In this document: positions 7,482-14,905 of the stretch, in pieces | Layout: each line of letters opens with the position of its first letter | Position numbering within the stretch: position 1 is the stretch's first letter | Assembly: GCA_934533075.1 (NCBI GenBank) | Contig: CAKTBJ010000041.1 | Location: forward strand, 1-22,112 | Length of the DNA: 22,112 nt | Direction: 5' to 3' | DNA from: an uncultured Paracoccus sp. | GTDB lineage: Bacteria; Pseudomonadota; Alphaproteobacteria; Rhodobacterales; Rhodobacteraceae | Translations under genes and position numbers: made by a program | The notes under the pieces: model-generated | What the model saw: the letters and a program-made list of their open reading frames with translations, nothing else | Databases searched by the model: none | Told to the model about the DNA's origin: nothing

Positions 7482-8428
7482 GACAACCTCCGGCCTGGAG
7501 GGGATTTGCGGGCGACGGACGGCGCAGGATGCGTTGCGCGCAACGCTCCCCGTGCGGCCGCGCGGGGGGCGGCTTTGCCCCGCCATCCCCGGCTGGGCGC
7601 AAGGCAGGGCGCCGGCGCGGCGTGGGTGGCCCGACTTACCCACCCCCTCCGACTCCTGGGGGTCTGCGGGCGTGGATAAGTCTGCGTGGTCTCGGGGCGT
7701 GGTTTCGGTGTTGGCCGCATCGGCGGCGCAGGGTGCGGACTGATCTGCGCCGCTCCCCATGCGGCCGCGCGGGGGGCGGCTTTGCTCCGCCATCCCCGGC
7801 TAGGCGCAAGGCAGGGCGCCGGCGCGGCGTGGGTGGCCCGACTTACCCACCCCCTCCGACTCCTGGGGGTCTGCGGGCGTGGATAAGTCTGCGTGGTCTC
7901 GGGGCGCGGTTTCGGTGTTGGCCGCATCGGCGGCGCAGGGTGCGGATTGATCTGCACCGCTCCCCATGCGGCCGCGCGGGGGGCGGCTTTGTTCCGGCAT
8001 CCCCGGCTGGGCGCAAGGCAGGGCGGCGGCTCGGCGTGGGTTGCCCGACTTACCCACCCCCTCCGAATCCCTTGAGGGTCTGCGGGCGTGGATAAGTCTG
8101 CGTGGTCTCGGGGCGCGGCTGCCGTGCTGTCCGTATTAGCGGCGCAGAGTGCGCACCGACCCGCACCGATCCCCACGCGGTCGCGCAGGGTGAGGCTTTG
8201 CCCTGCCACCTCCGGCCGGGTGCAAGGCGATGTCGCGGCGCGGCGGGGGCCGTCCGGCTTGCCCACCCCTTCCGTCTCCCGAGAGTCTGCGTGGTCCGGC
8301 CGCCTGGTTGCCGTGTCCTTTTCAGGGGCGCCGGGCCGGGCGCGGCATGCGTGCGCATGCATGCCGCCTTCCCGCGCGGGGGACGCGCCGGGAGGGGCTT
8401 GCCGGTCGAGGGAGGCGATGCGCTTCAT
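7475..8428 (-). CDS. Questionable 317-aa Arg/Ala/Pro-rich repeat ORF
   Basis: This frame starts MKRIASLDRQ at 8428, ten bases after the PLD-gene stop, with AAGGAGGA five to six bases before the ATG, one of the best ribosome sites in the window. It ends at 7475, overlapping the start of the next gene (7481). It therefore fits the operon spacing exactly. The product is low-complexity and built mostly from the 207-bp DNA repeat. The frame is not conserved across units: the first units are read as '...RDHADLSTPADPQ', then a change of two bases near 8066-8075 moves the later units into another frame ('...RPETTQTYPRPQTPRSRR'). This argues against selection on a single protein sequence. It may be an authentic start fused to repeat-derived sequence, or a non-coding spacer. 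Confidence 0.3.
   Translation of the reverse strand: MKRIASLDRQAPPGASPAREGGMHAHACRARPGAPEKDTATRRPDHADSRETEGVGKPDGPRRAATSPCTRPEVAGQSLTLRDRVGIGAGRCALCAANTDSTAAAPRDHADLSTPADPQGIRRGWVSRATHAEPPPCLAPSRGCRNKAAPRAAAWGAVQINPHPAPPMRPTPKPRPETTQTYPRPQTPRSRRGWVSRATHAAPAPCLAPSRGWRSKAAPRAAAWGAAQISPHPAPPMRPTPKPRPETTQTYPRPQTPRSRRGWVSRATHAAPAPCLAPSRGWRGKAAPRAAARGALRATHPAPSVARKSPPGRRLSC
7550..8290. repeat. 207-bp tandem repeat array, about four units
   Basis: The marker GCGGCCGCGCGGGGGGCGGC begins at 7554, 7761 and 7968 (period exactly 207) and a diverged form begins at 8177 (period 209). Units contain 'GTGGGTGGCCCGACTTACCCAC', in which GTGGGT and ACCCAC can pair across a ten-base loop, and 'GGCGG(N7)CCGCC', also able to form a hairpin. 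The right-hand unit is the most diverged and the middle two the most alike. The sequence is unrelated by eye to the 204-bp array near 4000, although both sit in the same operon. There are no spacers between units, so it is not CRISPR. An mRNA-level role (folded intergenic spacer) is possible but unproven. Confidence 0.85.
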
Positions 8429-8438
8429 GGTTCCTCCT

Positions 8439-10043
8439 TCACGACCCGATCGGCACGCCGATATTCCCGGCGAGCAGCATCATCAGATCGGCGCCCCAGC
8501 TTTTCCGGCTGTCCACCTCGAAGACCGCATCCGCCGCCACCCGCTCGACCGTGCCCAGCGCGGGCACCGGGACCGGGGTGGTGATGCGTTGCAGATCGCC
8601 CTGGGTGCCGCCTTCGGGGATGGCGAACCAGCGGGCCAGCGCCGCGGCCATGTCCGGCTCGGGCGCGCCGAAGATGCTGTCCCAGAGCTGGCGGCGGAAG
8701 GCCGGCACCGCCGCCTCGGCCTCGTCCATGAAGGCGAAGCCGTGCTCGAAATCCGTGAATTGCGAGCGGACGGCGAAATTGGGCGAGCCGACGAAGCCCC
8801 ATTTGTCGTCGGCGATGGCGATCTTGCAATGCACCACCTTGGCGGCGTGGTTGAAGATCGCCACCCGCGCCCTCTGCGCCGGGGTCAGGCCGCGCATCAA
8901 GTGCAGGTTGATCGCCCGTGCCCGCACCCATGACCCGATGTCGCTGGGCGGGTCGTTGGGGTCGAAGCGTCCCGTCACCAGCACGACATGGAAGCCCTCG
9001 TCCGCCCGCACCCGCGCGTTCAGCGCGTCGCAGAGCGGCTGCGAGCTGAGCATCTGGTCCTCGACATAGTAATAGGTCTGCGCGCCGGCGATGGCCGCGC
9101 GCCAGCCCCGGTCCACCTCGAAGATGCCCGAGGGGGCAAAGCTGCATGTCTCGTTCATCGGCACCGGCGACATGCCGAGCAGCGACGGAAAGTTGAATTG
9201 CGGCACCGTGCGCAGGGATTGCGCATGGATGCGCCCGCTCGATGCGCGCCCGACGCTGCGGGCCGGGATCGCCGCCGCCGCGGCGGTGCGGTTGTCGAGG
9301 CTGATCGCATGCACCCGCCCGTTCAGCGTGACCGAGAAGGAGAGCGGCTTGACCGAACGGCCCTGGACCTCGTTCCACATCTCGCGGAAGAAGTCGAAGG
9401 CCGGTTGCGCGGCCGGCCCGGTCAGCCGCAGCTGCACGTCGCGCCAGATCGGATCGTGGCGGTCGTTCACGCAATCCAGCCCGCCGGTGAACACCGTCAT
9501 CTGGTCGTCGTTGCCCACCAGCGCCATCTTGGCATGCACCCCGCCCGCCGGATGCGACAGCGTGTTGCAGGCCACCTTGTCGGCCAGCGTCGGCTCGGTC
9601 CGCAGCTCCTTGATGAAGCGCATGGTGCCGTAGCTGGTGCGGAAGGCATCCGCCGCCTGCGACTGCACGATGCTGGAGGCCATCATCTCGGGCGCCAGCA
9701 CCCAGCCCAGCACGCGCACATCCACCCCGGCGCGGGATTTCGCCTTCAGCAGGGCGGTCAGCTCCGGCCCGCCGGTCATCGTGTCCAGCGAGAACAGCGG
9801 CGTGAACCACCAGCCGGCCAGCCAGATCACCGGATTGCCGCTGTTGGGCAGGGCGTCGATGGCGGCCTTCAGCTTCGCGAAATAGGCCGGTCCCATCAGC
9901 AGCGGCTCGACCTCGTTGGCGATGTGGATGGGCACCACCGGCTGCGCGCCCTCGCCATCGCCGCCGCCGCTGCCGAAGCTGCCGCTGCCGGTCCCGGTCT
10001 CGCCGGTGAACATGTAACGCTGCTTGTCGGTTTCAAAGCTCAT
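8439..10043 (-). CDS. Phospholipase D-fold (HKD) protein (E), 534 aa
   Basis: Start MSFETDKQRY at 10043, with GGAG about nine bases upstream and a 22-bp gap after the 817-aa gene. The second HKD motif is canonical: HCKIAIAD at 405-412, followed by GSPN at 419-422. The first is altered: HAK at 170-172, but the expected Asp seven residues after the His is Gly, with Asp at 179-180. It is followed by TGGLDCVNDRHD at 186-197, resembling the GGLD...GR.D block of classical phospholipases D. The two half-domains span about 45-230 and 310-470. Residues 12-33 are a Gly/Ser-rich tail without hydrophobic character, so no export signal is seen. The family hydrolyses or transfers phosphodiesters, often of phospholipids; the substrate here is unknown. 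Its place among the paralogues suggests it acts with them, perhaps at a membrane. Confidence 0.9.
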   Translation of the reverse strand: MSFETDKQRYMFTGETGTGSGSFGSGGGDGEGAQPVVPIHIANEVEPLLMGPAYFAKLKAAIDALPNSGNPVIWLAGWWFTPLFSLDTMTGGPELTALLKAKSRAGVDVRVLGWVLAPEMMASSIVQSQAADAFRTSYGTMRFIKELRTEPTLADKVACNTLSHPAGGVHAKMALVGNDDQMTVFTGGLDCVNDRHDPIWRDVQLRLTGPAAQPAFDFFREMWNEVQGRSVKPLSFSVTLNGRVHAISLDNRTAAAAAIPARSVGRASSGRIHAQSLRTVPQFNFPSLLGMSPVPMNETCSFAPSGIFEVDRGWRAAIAGAQTYYYVEDQMLSSQPLCDALNARVRADEGFHVVLVTGRFDPNDPPSDIGSWVRARAINLHLMRGLTPAQRARVAIFNHAAKVVHCKIAIADDKWGFVGSPNFAVRSQFTDFEHGFAFMDEAEAAVPAFRRQLWDSIFGAPEPDMAAALARWFAIPEGGTQGDLQRITTPVPVPALGTVERVAADAVFEVDSRKSWGADLMMLLAGNIGVPIGS

Positions 10044-10065
10044 CTTGGCGCTCCGGTTCTGCGGT

Positions 10066-12519
10066 TCAGGCCGTGATTTGCAGGGGCAGGAAGGTGTTGT
10101 CGGTGGTCGCCTCGGGCAGCAGGCGCTGCTCGCCCGAGGCCATCATCATGGTGATCTGATAGCGATAGGTGCGGGCGGCGCGGTCCTTCAGCCGCACCAC
10201 CCAGCGTTGCGGGTCGGTGCCCTCGACGAACAGGCTGACCGACTGGCTGAAATCGCCGTCCCCGTCCGGGCTGGCATAGCGCAGCGCCACCAGCATCCCC
10301 AGCACGCCAAGCTGCGCCATCGGCGGGCCGAGATAGCGCAAGGTGATCTCCATCACGTCGGTGGCCGGCACGCCCACCACCACCAGCCCCTCGGCCAGCG
10401 GGCGGAAGGGCAGGGTCTCGATGCCGCCGCGGGTGAACAGGCGCCGTTCGCGCAGGCGCACCTCGGGCAGGGGGGTCTCGGCGGGCAGCACCACCGTCAC
10501 CGGCACCGCGCGCAGCGGCTCCGTCACCTCCACCGAGGCGCTGGCGATCAGGCTGCCCGACTGGCGCACCTCGTAATCCACCAGGACCGAGCGCAATTCG
10601 TCCAGCGGGTCCGACAGCATGACCGAGAATTGCGCCGCCGGCCGGCCGGGCACCGGCAGCACCACCAGATCCGTGGGCGCAACGCCGGCCGGGTCGGGGC
10701 GGATCACCTCGGGCAGGGTCTGGACGCTGCCATCGGCATAGATCGCCTGCGCGGTGATGCGGGCGGCGTCGTTGTCGTCGGCAAAGCGGATATTGACCAC
10801 CGGCGAGGCCGTGCCGGGCGCCAGCACCACGCTGCGGCGGTCGTCGATGGTGCCGTCCGGGTCGATATAGGCCACCGTGGCGCGGACCTCGGACAGGTCG
10901 GGCGCGACCACGCGGGGCAGGGCCAGCGTGATCGGCTGGCGCCGCGCCAGCATCGAGGGATGCACGGAAAGCTGCCGCGCCTCGGTCCGGGTCCAGGGGC
11001 CGGTGACGGTCTGGCGGGTGTCGCCCAGCCCGAAGCCCGGCAGGTAATGCAGCGTCAGCTGGTATTCATAGCCCATGTCGCCGCCGGCATCGCGGGCAAA
11101 GACGAAGCTGGCATGGTCGTCGGCATCGTTCAGGATCACATCGGCGGTTTCCTTGGGCTGGCCGTCCGCGCGCCGGCCATAGCGCAGGTTCACGGTCATC
11201 GCCCTTATGCCCTCGGCGGCGAAATCGGTGCCGCCGGCATCCACGTCGATGCGCAGCCGGGCGAAGAACGGGTGGTTCAGGCTGATCTTGTGGATGCGGG
11301 CGCGGATCTCGCGCTCGGACCCCATGAACAGCAGCGGGTTCTGCGGGCCGGTGCTGCGCTGCATGGCGGTGGTGCGCGAAAGATCATATTTCACCACGCG
11401 CAATTCGCGCTGCTGCAACCGGCGCATGGTGAAGGTGGCGCGCGGATGGCCCAGCGCCGAGGTCTGCGCGGCCACGTCCTTGTTGGCGGCGGGGGGCGGC
11501 GTGCCCTCGCCCGGCTCGGGCGGGGGGGTGTTGATGTCGGTCGCGGTGGCCATCTCGCGCGTGGTGACGGCCTGGCCCATCGCCTGCCCGATCGCCGCCG
11601 GCAGGCCCTGCTGGAACAGCCCCACCGAGGCATCGCTGCCCGGCGCCGCGAACACGTCCTTTTCCTCGACCGAAGGATCGCCCAGCTTCAGCGAGGGGGC
11701 GAAGAAGGCGCCCGTCGCCAGCTCCTTGACCAGCGAGTCGATGCGGGTCTGCCGCGCGGCCAGCGCGTCGGGGGTGGAGAGTTCCAGGCTGCGCACGGTG
11801 TCGTCGATCCTGATCGACTGGTTGTCGCGCAATTCCTCGACGATGTTGTCGATCTCGCCGGCGACGACGATGGCGTTGAAGCCGATGCGGGTGCGCAGGA
11901 AGTCGTAGACGCGGGAATAGTCGATCTCGATCTTGAGGCTCTCGACCTCCATCAGCCCGGTATATTTCAGGTCGTAGATGGCGATCAGCGGCCGGGCGGA
12001 GCGGCCCTGCTCCAGCAGGTCGGCGAAGAAGGCCGCGCCCTCCTCGGACAGTTGCAGCGAGAACACCGCGCGGTTGTCGCCGTCGAGGTTGGGGATGGTG
12101 GCGCCGAAGACCTTCTCGACCAGCCGCAGCCCGGTCGGGCCGGGATCGCTGGCCGGCGGGCCGCTGCCGTCCTCGTTGACCGGCGCCACGCCGGTATCCA
12201 GCCCGGCCAGCCGCACGCTGCCCTCGGTGAAGGGGATCGAGACCAGCCTTGCATTGTCCTTGAACTGGCGCTTCAACTCGCGCAGCAGGGGCTGTTCGAG
12301 GCTGCCCAGCCCGGTGGAGATCGCCAGCGTCAGAAAGCCGCCGGTCTGCAAATCCTCGCCCTGGCTGCCCTTTTCGTAAAGCATCAGGTCGAACATCAGC
12401 CCGGCGCGGTCGCGGGCGATGACCGGGTTCTGCGGCAGGTAGTAGAACACTTCGGGCTGGTCGGCATCGCGATACAGCGTCACGCCCAGAAGCTCGAAGC
12501 GGGTGTTCAGGTCCAGCAT
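10066..12519 (-). CDS. Large beta-rich paralogue (D), 817 aa, unknown function
   Basis: Start MLDLNTRFEL at 12519, with GGGAG about eight bases upstream and a 16-bp gap from the preceding gene. Module 1: LYRDADQPEVFYYLPQNP at 15-32, then TGGFLTLAIS at 59-68. Module 2: VFSLQLSEEGAAFFADLLEQG at 152-172 and YTGL at 186-189. A helical segment around 204-275 (VYDFLRTRIGF, then DNIVEELRDN) follows, and then a proline-rich linker at 331-343 (TPPPEPGEGTPPP). After it come 'NHPFFARLRIDVD' and four beta-rich units marked by VNLRY, ATVAY, VLVDY and VALRY. The end is LPLQITA. There is no signal peptide or membrane helix. It is closest in layout to the first gene of the cluster. The function is unknown; a subunit of a repeated beta-sandwich assembly is an inference. 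Confidence 0.92.
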   Translation of the reverse strand: MLDLNTRFELLGVTLYRDADQPEVFYYLPQNPVIARDRAGLMFDLMLYEKGSQGEDLQTGGFLTLAISTGLGSLEQPLLRELKRQFKDNARLVSIPFTEGSVRLAGLDTGVAPVNEDGSGPPASDPGPTGLRLVEKVFGATIPNLDGDNRAVFSLQLSEEGAAFFADLLEQGRSARPLIAIYDLKYTGLMEVESLKIEIDYSRVYDFLRTRIGFNAIVVAGEIDNIVEELRDNQSIRIDDTVRSLELSTPDALAARQTRIDSLVKELATGAFFAPSLKLGDPSVEEKDVFAAPGSDASVGLFQQGLPAAIGQAMGQAVTTREMATATDINTPPPEPGEGTPPPAANKDVAAQTSALGHPRATFTMRRLQQRELRVVKYDLSRTTAMQRSTGPQNPLLFMGSEREIRARIHKISLNHPFFARLRIDVDAGGTDFAAEGIRAMTVNLRYGRRADGQPKETADVILNDADDHASFVFARDAGGDMGYEYQLTLHYLPGFGLGDTRQTVTGPWTRTEARQLSVHPSMLARRQPITLALPRVVAPDLSEVRATVAYIDPDGTIDDRRSVVLAPGTASPVVNIRFADDNDAARITAQAIYADGSVQTLPEVIRPDPAGVAPTDLVVLPVPGRPAAQFSVMLSDPLDELRSVLVDYEVRQSGSLIASASVEVTEPLRAVPVTVVLPAETPLPEVRLRERRLFTRGGIETLPFRPLAEGLVVVGVPATDVMEITLRYLGPPMAQLGVLGMLVALRYASPDGDGDFSQSVSLFVEGTDPQRWVVRLKDRAARTYRYQITMMMASGEQRLLPEATTDNTFLPLQITA

Positions 12520-12535
12520 GGCATCGCTCCCGCGA

Positions 12536-14893
12536 TCAGAGGGTCCGAAGGGAGATGATCAGTTGCAGTTGGTCGGTGCGGCTTTCCCACTGGCTGGTGG
12601 CGGATTCGCCAGTGGCGCGGAAGATCTGGGTGCGGAACTCGTAACCCAGCGGCTGGCCGGGCCGCCGGATCAGGTCCACCGTGGCCGACAGCGGGTCGCC
12701 GGGGCCGAAGAACAGCTCGGTCAGGCGCGGCTGGCCGGTCTCGTCGGGGGCGCGCAGCTCGACCAGCACGGCGTCGATGCCGAGGCTGGCGAGATCGCCG
12801 CCGATCAGCCGCACGGTCAGCGCATCGGGGCGGGCGGCATCGGTGCCGACGATATGGGTCGGCTCGTCGGTGGCGATCCATTCGCCTTGCGACACGATGC
12901 CGCCCTCGCGCACGGTGGCGCGGATGCGGGCCTTGCGGCGGTCGGGATCGAGGATCGACCATTGCAGGGTCAGCGCCTGGAAGGGCGGGGTCAGCGTGGC
13001 GCGGAAGCGGCGGCGATAGCCGGCGGAGTCGTCGTCATAGGCCACCTCCACGTCGATGCCCTCGACGGAAGGCGACAGCACGTTCGGCTGCACGATCAAC
13101 TGCCGCTGGGCGCGGAAGGGCGCGTCCAGCGCGTGGAAGGGCGCATCCGCGGGAACGGGGGGCGCGGTCCAGGTGCCGCCCTCGGCGAAGACGAAGGTGG
13201 GGGTCAGGGTAAAGCGGCCGGCGCCCTTTTCCTCGGTGCGGATCGGCCAGTCGGCGCCGTCGGGGGCGAGTTCGGCGATGGGGCGGTCGAAGGGCGCTGC
13301 CAGCCGGAACCGGCGGCTGGCGGTGAAGGCGCCGGATTCGGTGGCGAAATCCGCGTCCACGCTGATCTCCGTCACGTCGCCGGGAATGCGGCCGGGGCGC
13401 AGGGTCAGGCGGCGATAGCCGAAATCGCCCATAGGATCGACCATCACCGCCCGCGTGGCCGAGATGCGGCGCGGCGTGACATAGCGGCTGCGATCCACGG
13501 TCGCGCCCACCGGGTCGTCGAATTCATAGGTGATGTCGTAGCTGACCGCCATGCTGGGCCGGCCCTTGCGCTGGAAGGCCAGCAGGCGGTTGCGCTTGCC
13601 GCTGCCCGGCAGGCAGATCAGCGGCGGCTTGACCTCCGGCGGGCGGGCCGGGTCGCCCTCGCCATAGGCCATGCCGACCACCGCCTGGCGCAGGTTCAGC
13701 TCCGCGAAGGTCTCGTCCTCGGGCAGCGAGACGATGGCCTCCACCCGGTCGAAAAAGGCCGAGGCCGTGCCCAGATCGACCACTGTGACATGCCTTTCAT
13801 GCTCCTCCGGCGGGATCAGGGCCTGAAGGAAGGCCTGCGGCGCGTCCCGGCGCGTGGTCGGCATGCGGGATTCATAGGAGAAGGTGCCGGTCAGATGCGC
13901 GGTCTCCTGCTCGAATTTCAGCGTCAGGCCCAGCGAGCCGCCGCCGGCCACGGCCCCCGCCGCCCCGCCCGCCGCCGCACCCGCGCCGGTGCGGGCCAGC
14001 GCGGCGATGGCCTCGCCCATGCCCTGCCCGGCGGCGGGCTGCGGGGTGGCGGGCAGCGAGGGGCGGAAAAGCTGCTGGATGATGTCTTCCTTGAACAGCG
14101 CGATGGCGCGCTGCTCGGCCTCGCGGGCGGCGTCGCTGTCCACCTGCACGGTGGAGCGCACCTTGATGTCGTGGGTTTCCACCAGATCGTCGATGGCGGC
14201 CGAGACATCGGCCTTGAACCATTGCACCTGCCCTTGCAGCCCGCCGCCGAAACGGCGCCGCAGCTTTTGCATGTCGGCGGTGACGACCACGTTGACGGCG
14301 GGCGAAAGGCCCTGGAATTCCAGCTCGTAGACCACGCCCACCGGCAGGCTGTTGGCGTCGAACAGGCCGGCCATGAAGGCCGCGCCCCGGTCCGACAGCG
14401 ACAGCGAGAAGATGGATTGCAGATCGCCCAGCAGCGCCGGCACCCCCGAACCCATCACGGCGGTGACGAAGCGCGGCCGCCCGGCGGCGGGATCGCCACC
14501 CGAAGGCTCGGCGCCCGTGGTCATCGCGTCCAGCGCGATCACGCTGACCTTGCCGCTGCTGTAGGGGATCGGGGCCAGCTTGATGTCGTCCTCCTCCGCG
14601 TCCAGCGCCCGCGCGACGGCCTTGCGGGCGGCGCGCAGGTCGCGCGGGTCGCGGCGGCAGTTGACGCCCAGCGTCAGGAAGCCGCCGCCCATCTCCTCGG
14701 GGATGCGGGTGCCGGTCAGGAAGTCGTGCACCAGCGCCTCGGTATAGACCCACAGGTCGAACATCGGCCGGCTGTTGGGACCGATGGCCATCTGCGGCAT
14801 GGCGGCGGAATAATACCACAGCAGCCGGTCCTCGTGATCGGGGAACAGGATCACGCCCTCGGCCTCGATATGCGGGGTCTCGAAGCTGAGCAT
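12536..14893 (-). CDS. Large beta-rich paralogue (C), 785 aa, with Gly/Ala-rich segment
   Basis: Start MLSFETPHIE at 14893 with AGGAGGA about eight bases upstream, overlapping the TAG stop of the preceding gene; the gap is 12 bp. Module 1: VILFPDHEDRLLWYYS at 14-29 and GGGFLTLGV at 69-77. Module 2: FSLSLSDRGAAFMAGLF at 162-178, LEFQGLSPAVNVVVTAD at 191-207. A helical segment follows (LRRRFGGGLQ, AAIDDLVETHD, EQRAIALFKEDIIQQLF, about 211-276). Residues 296-322 are a Gly/Ala-rich run (ALARTGAGAAAGGAAGAVAG) not seen in the relatives; it could be a flexible linker or a glycine-zipper-like membrane-active helix. The C-terminal half is beta-rich, with units marked by VGMAY, VSVDADF, VEVAYDDD and VLVELRAPDE. 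No export signal. The function is not recognised. Confidence 0.92.
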   Translation of the reverse strand: MLSFETPHIEAEGVILFPDHEDRLLWYYSAAMPQMAIGPNSRPMFDLWVYTEALVHDFLTGTRIPEEMGGGFLTLGVNCRRDPRDLRAARKAVARALDAEEDDIKLAPIPYSSGKVSVIALDAMTTGAEPSGGDPAAGRPRFVTAVMGSGVPALLGDLQSIFSLSLSDRGAAFMAGLFDANSLPVGVVYELEFQGLSPAVNVVVTADMQKLRRRFGGGLQGQVQWFKADVSAAIDDLVETHDIKVRSTVQVDSDAAREAEQRAIALFKEDIIQQLFRPSLPATPQPAAGQGMGEAIAALARTGAGAAAGGAAGAVAGGGSLGLTLKFEQETAHLTGTFSYESRMPTTRRDAPQAFLQALIPPEEHERHVTVVDLGTASAFFDRVEAIVSLPEDETFAELNLRQAVVGMAYGEGDPARPPEVKPPLICLPGSGKRNRLLAFQRKGRPSMAVSYDITYEFDDPVGATVDRSRYVTPRRISATRAVMVDPMGDFGYRRLTLRPGRIPGDVTEISVDADFATESGAFTASRRFRLAAPFDRPIAELAPDGADWPIRTEEKGAGRFTLTPTFVFAEGGTWTAPPVPADAPFHALDAPFRAQRQLIVQPNVLSPSVEGIDVEVAYDDDSAGYRRRFRATLTPPFQALTLQWSILDPDRRKARIRATVREGGIVSQGEWIATDEPTHIVGTDAARPDALTVRLIGGDLASLGIDAVLVELRAPDETGQPRLTELFFGPGDPLSATVDLIRRPGQPLGYEFRTQIFRATGESATSQWESRTDQLQLIISLRTL

Positions 14894-14905
14894 GCGCGGT
14901 TCCTC

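Noticed and set aside
7550..8290. CRISPR array
   Set aside because: The units of about 207 bp abut directly with no unique spacers, and there are no cas genes. The same applies to the 204-bp array near 4000.
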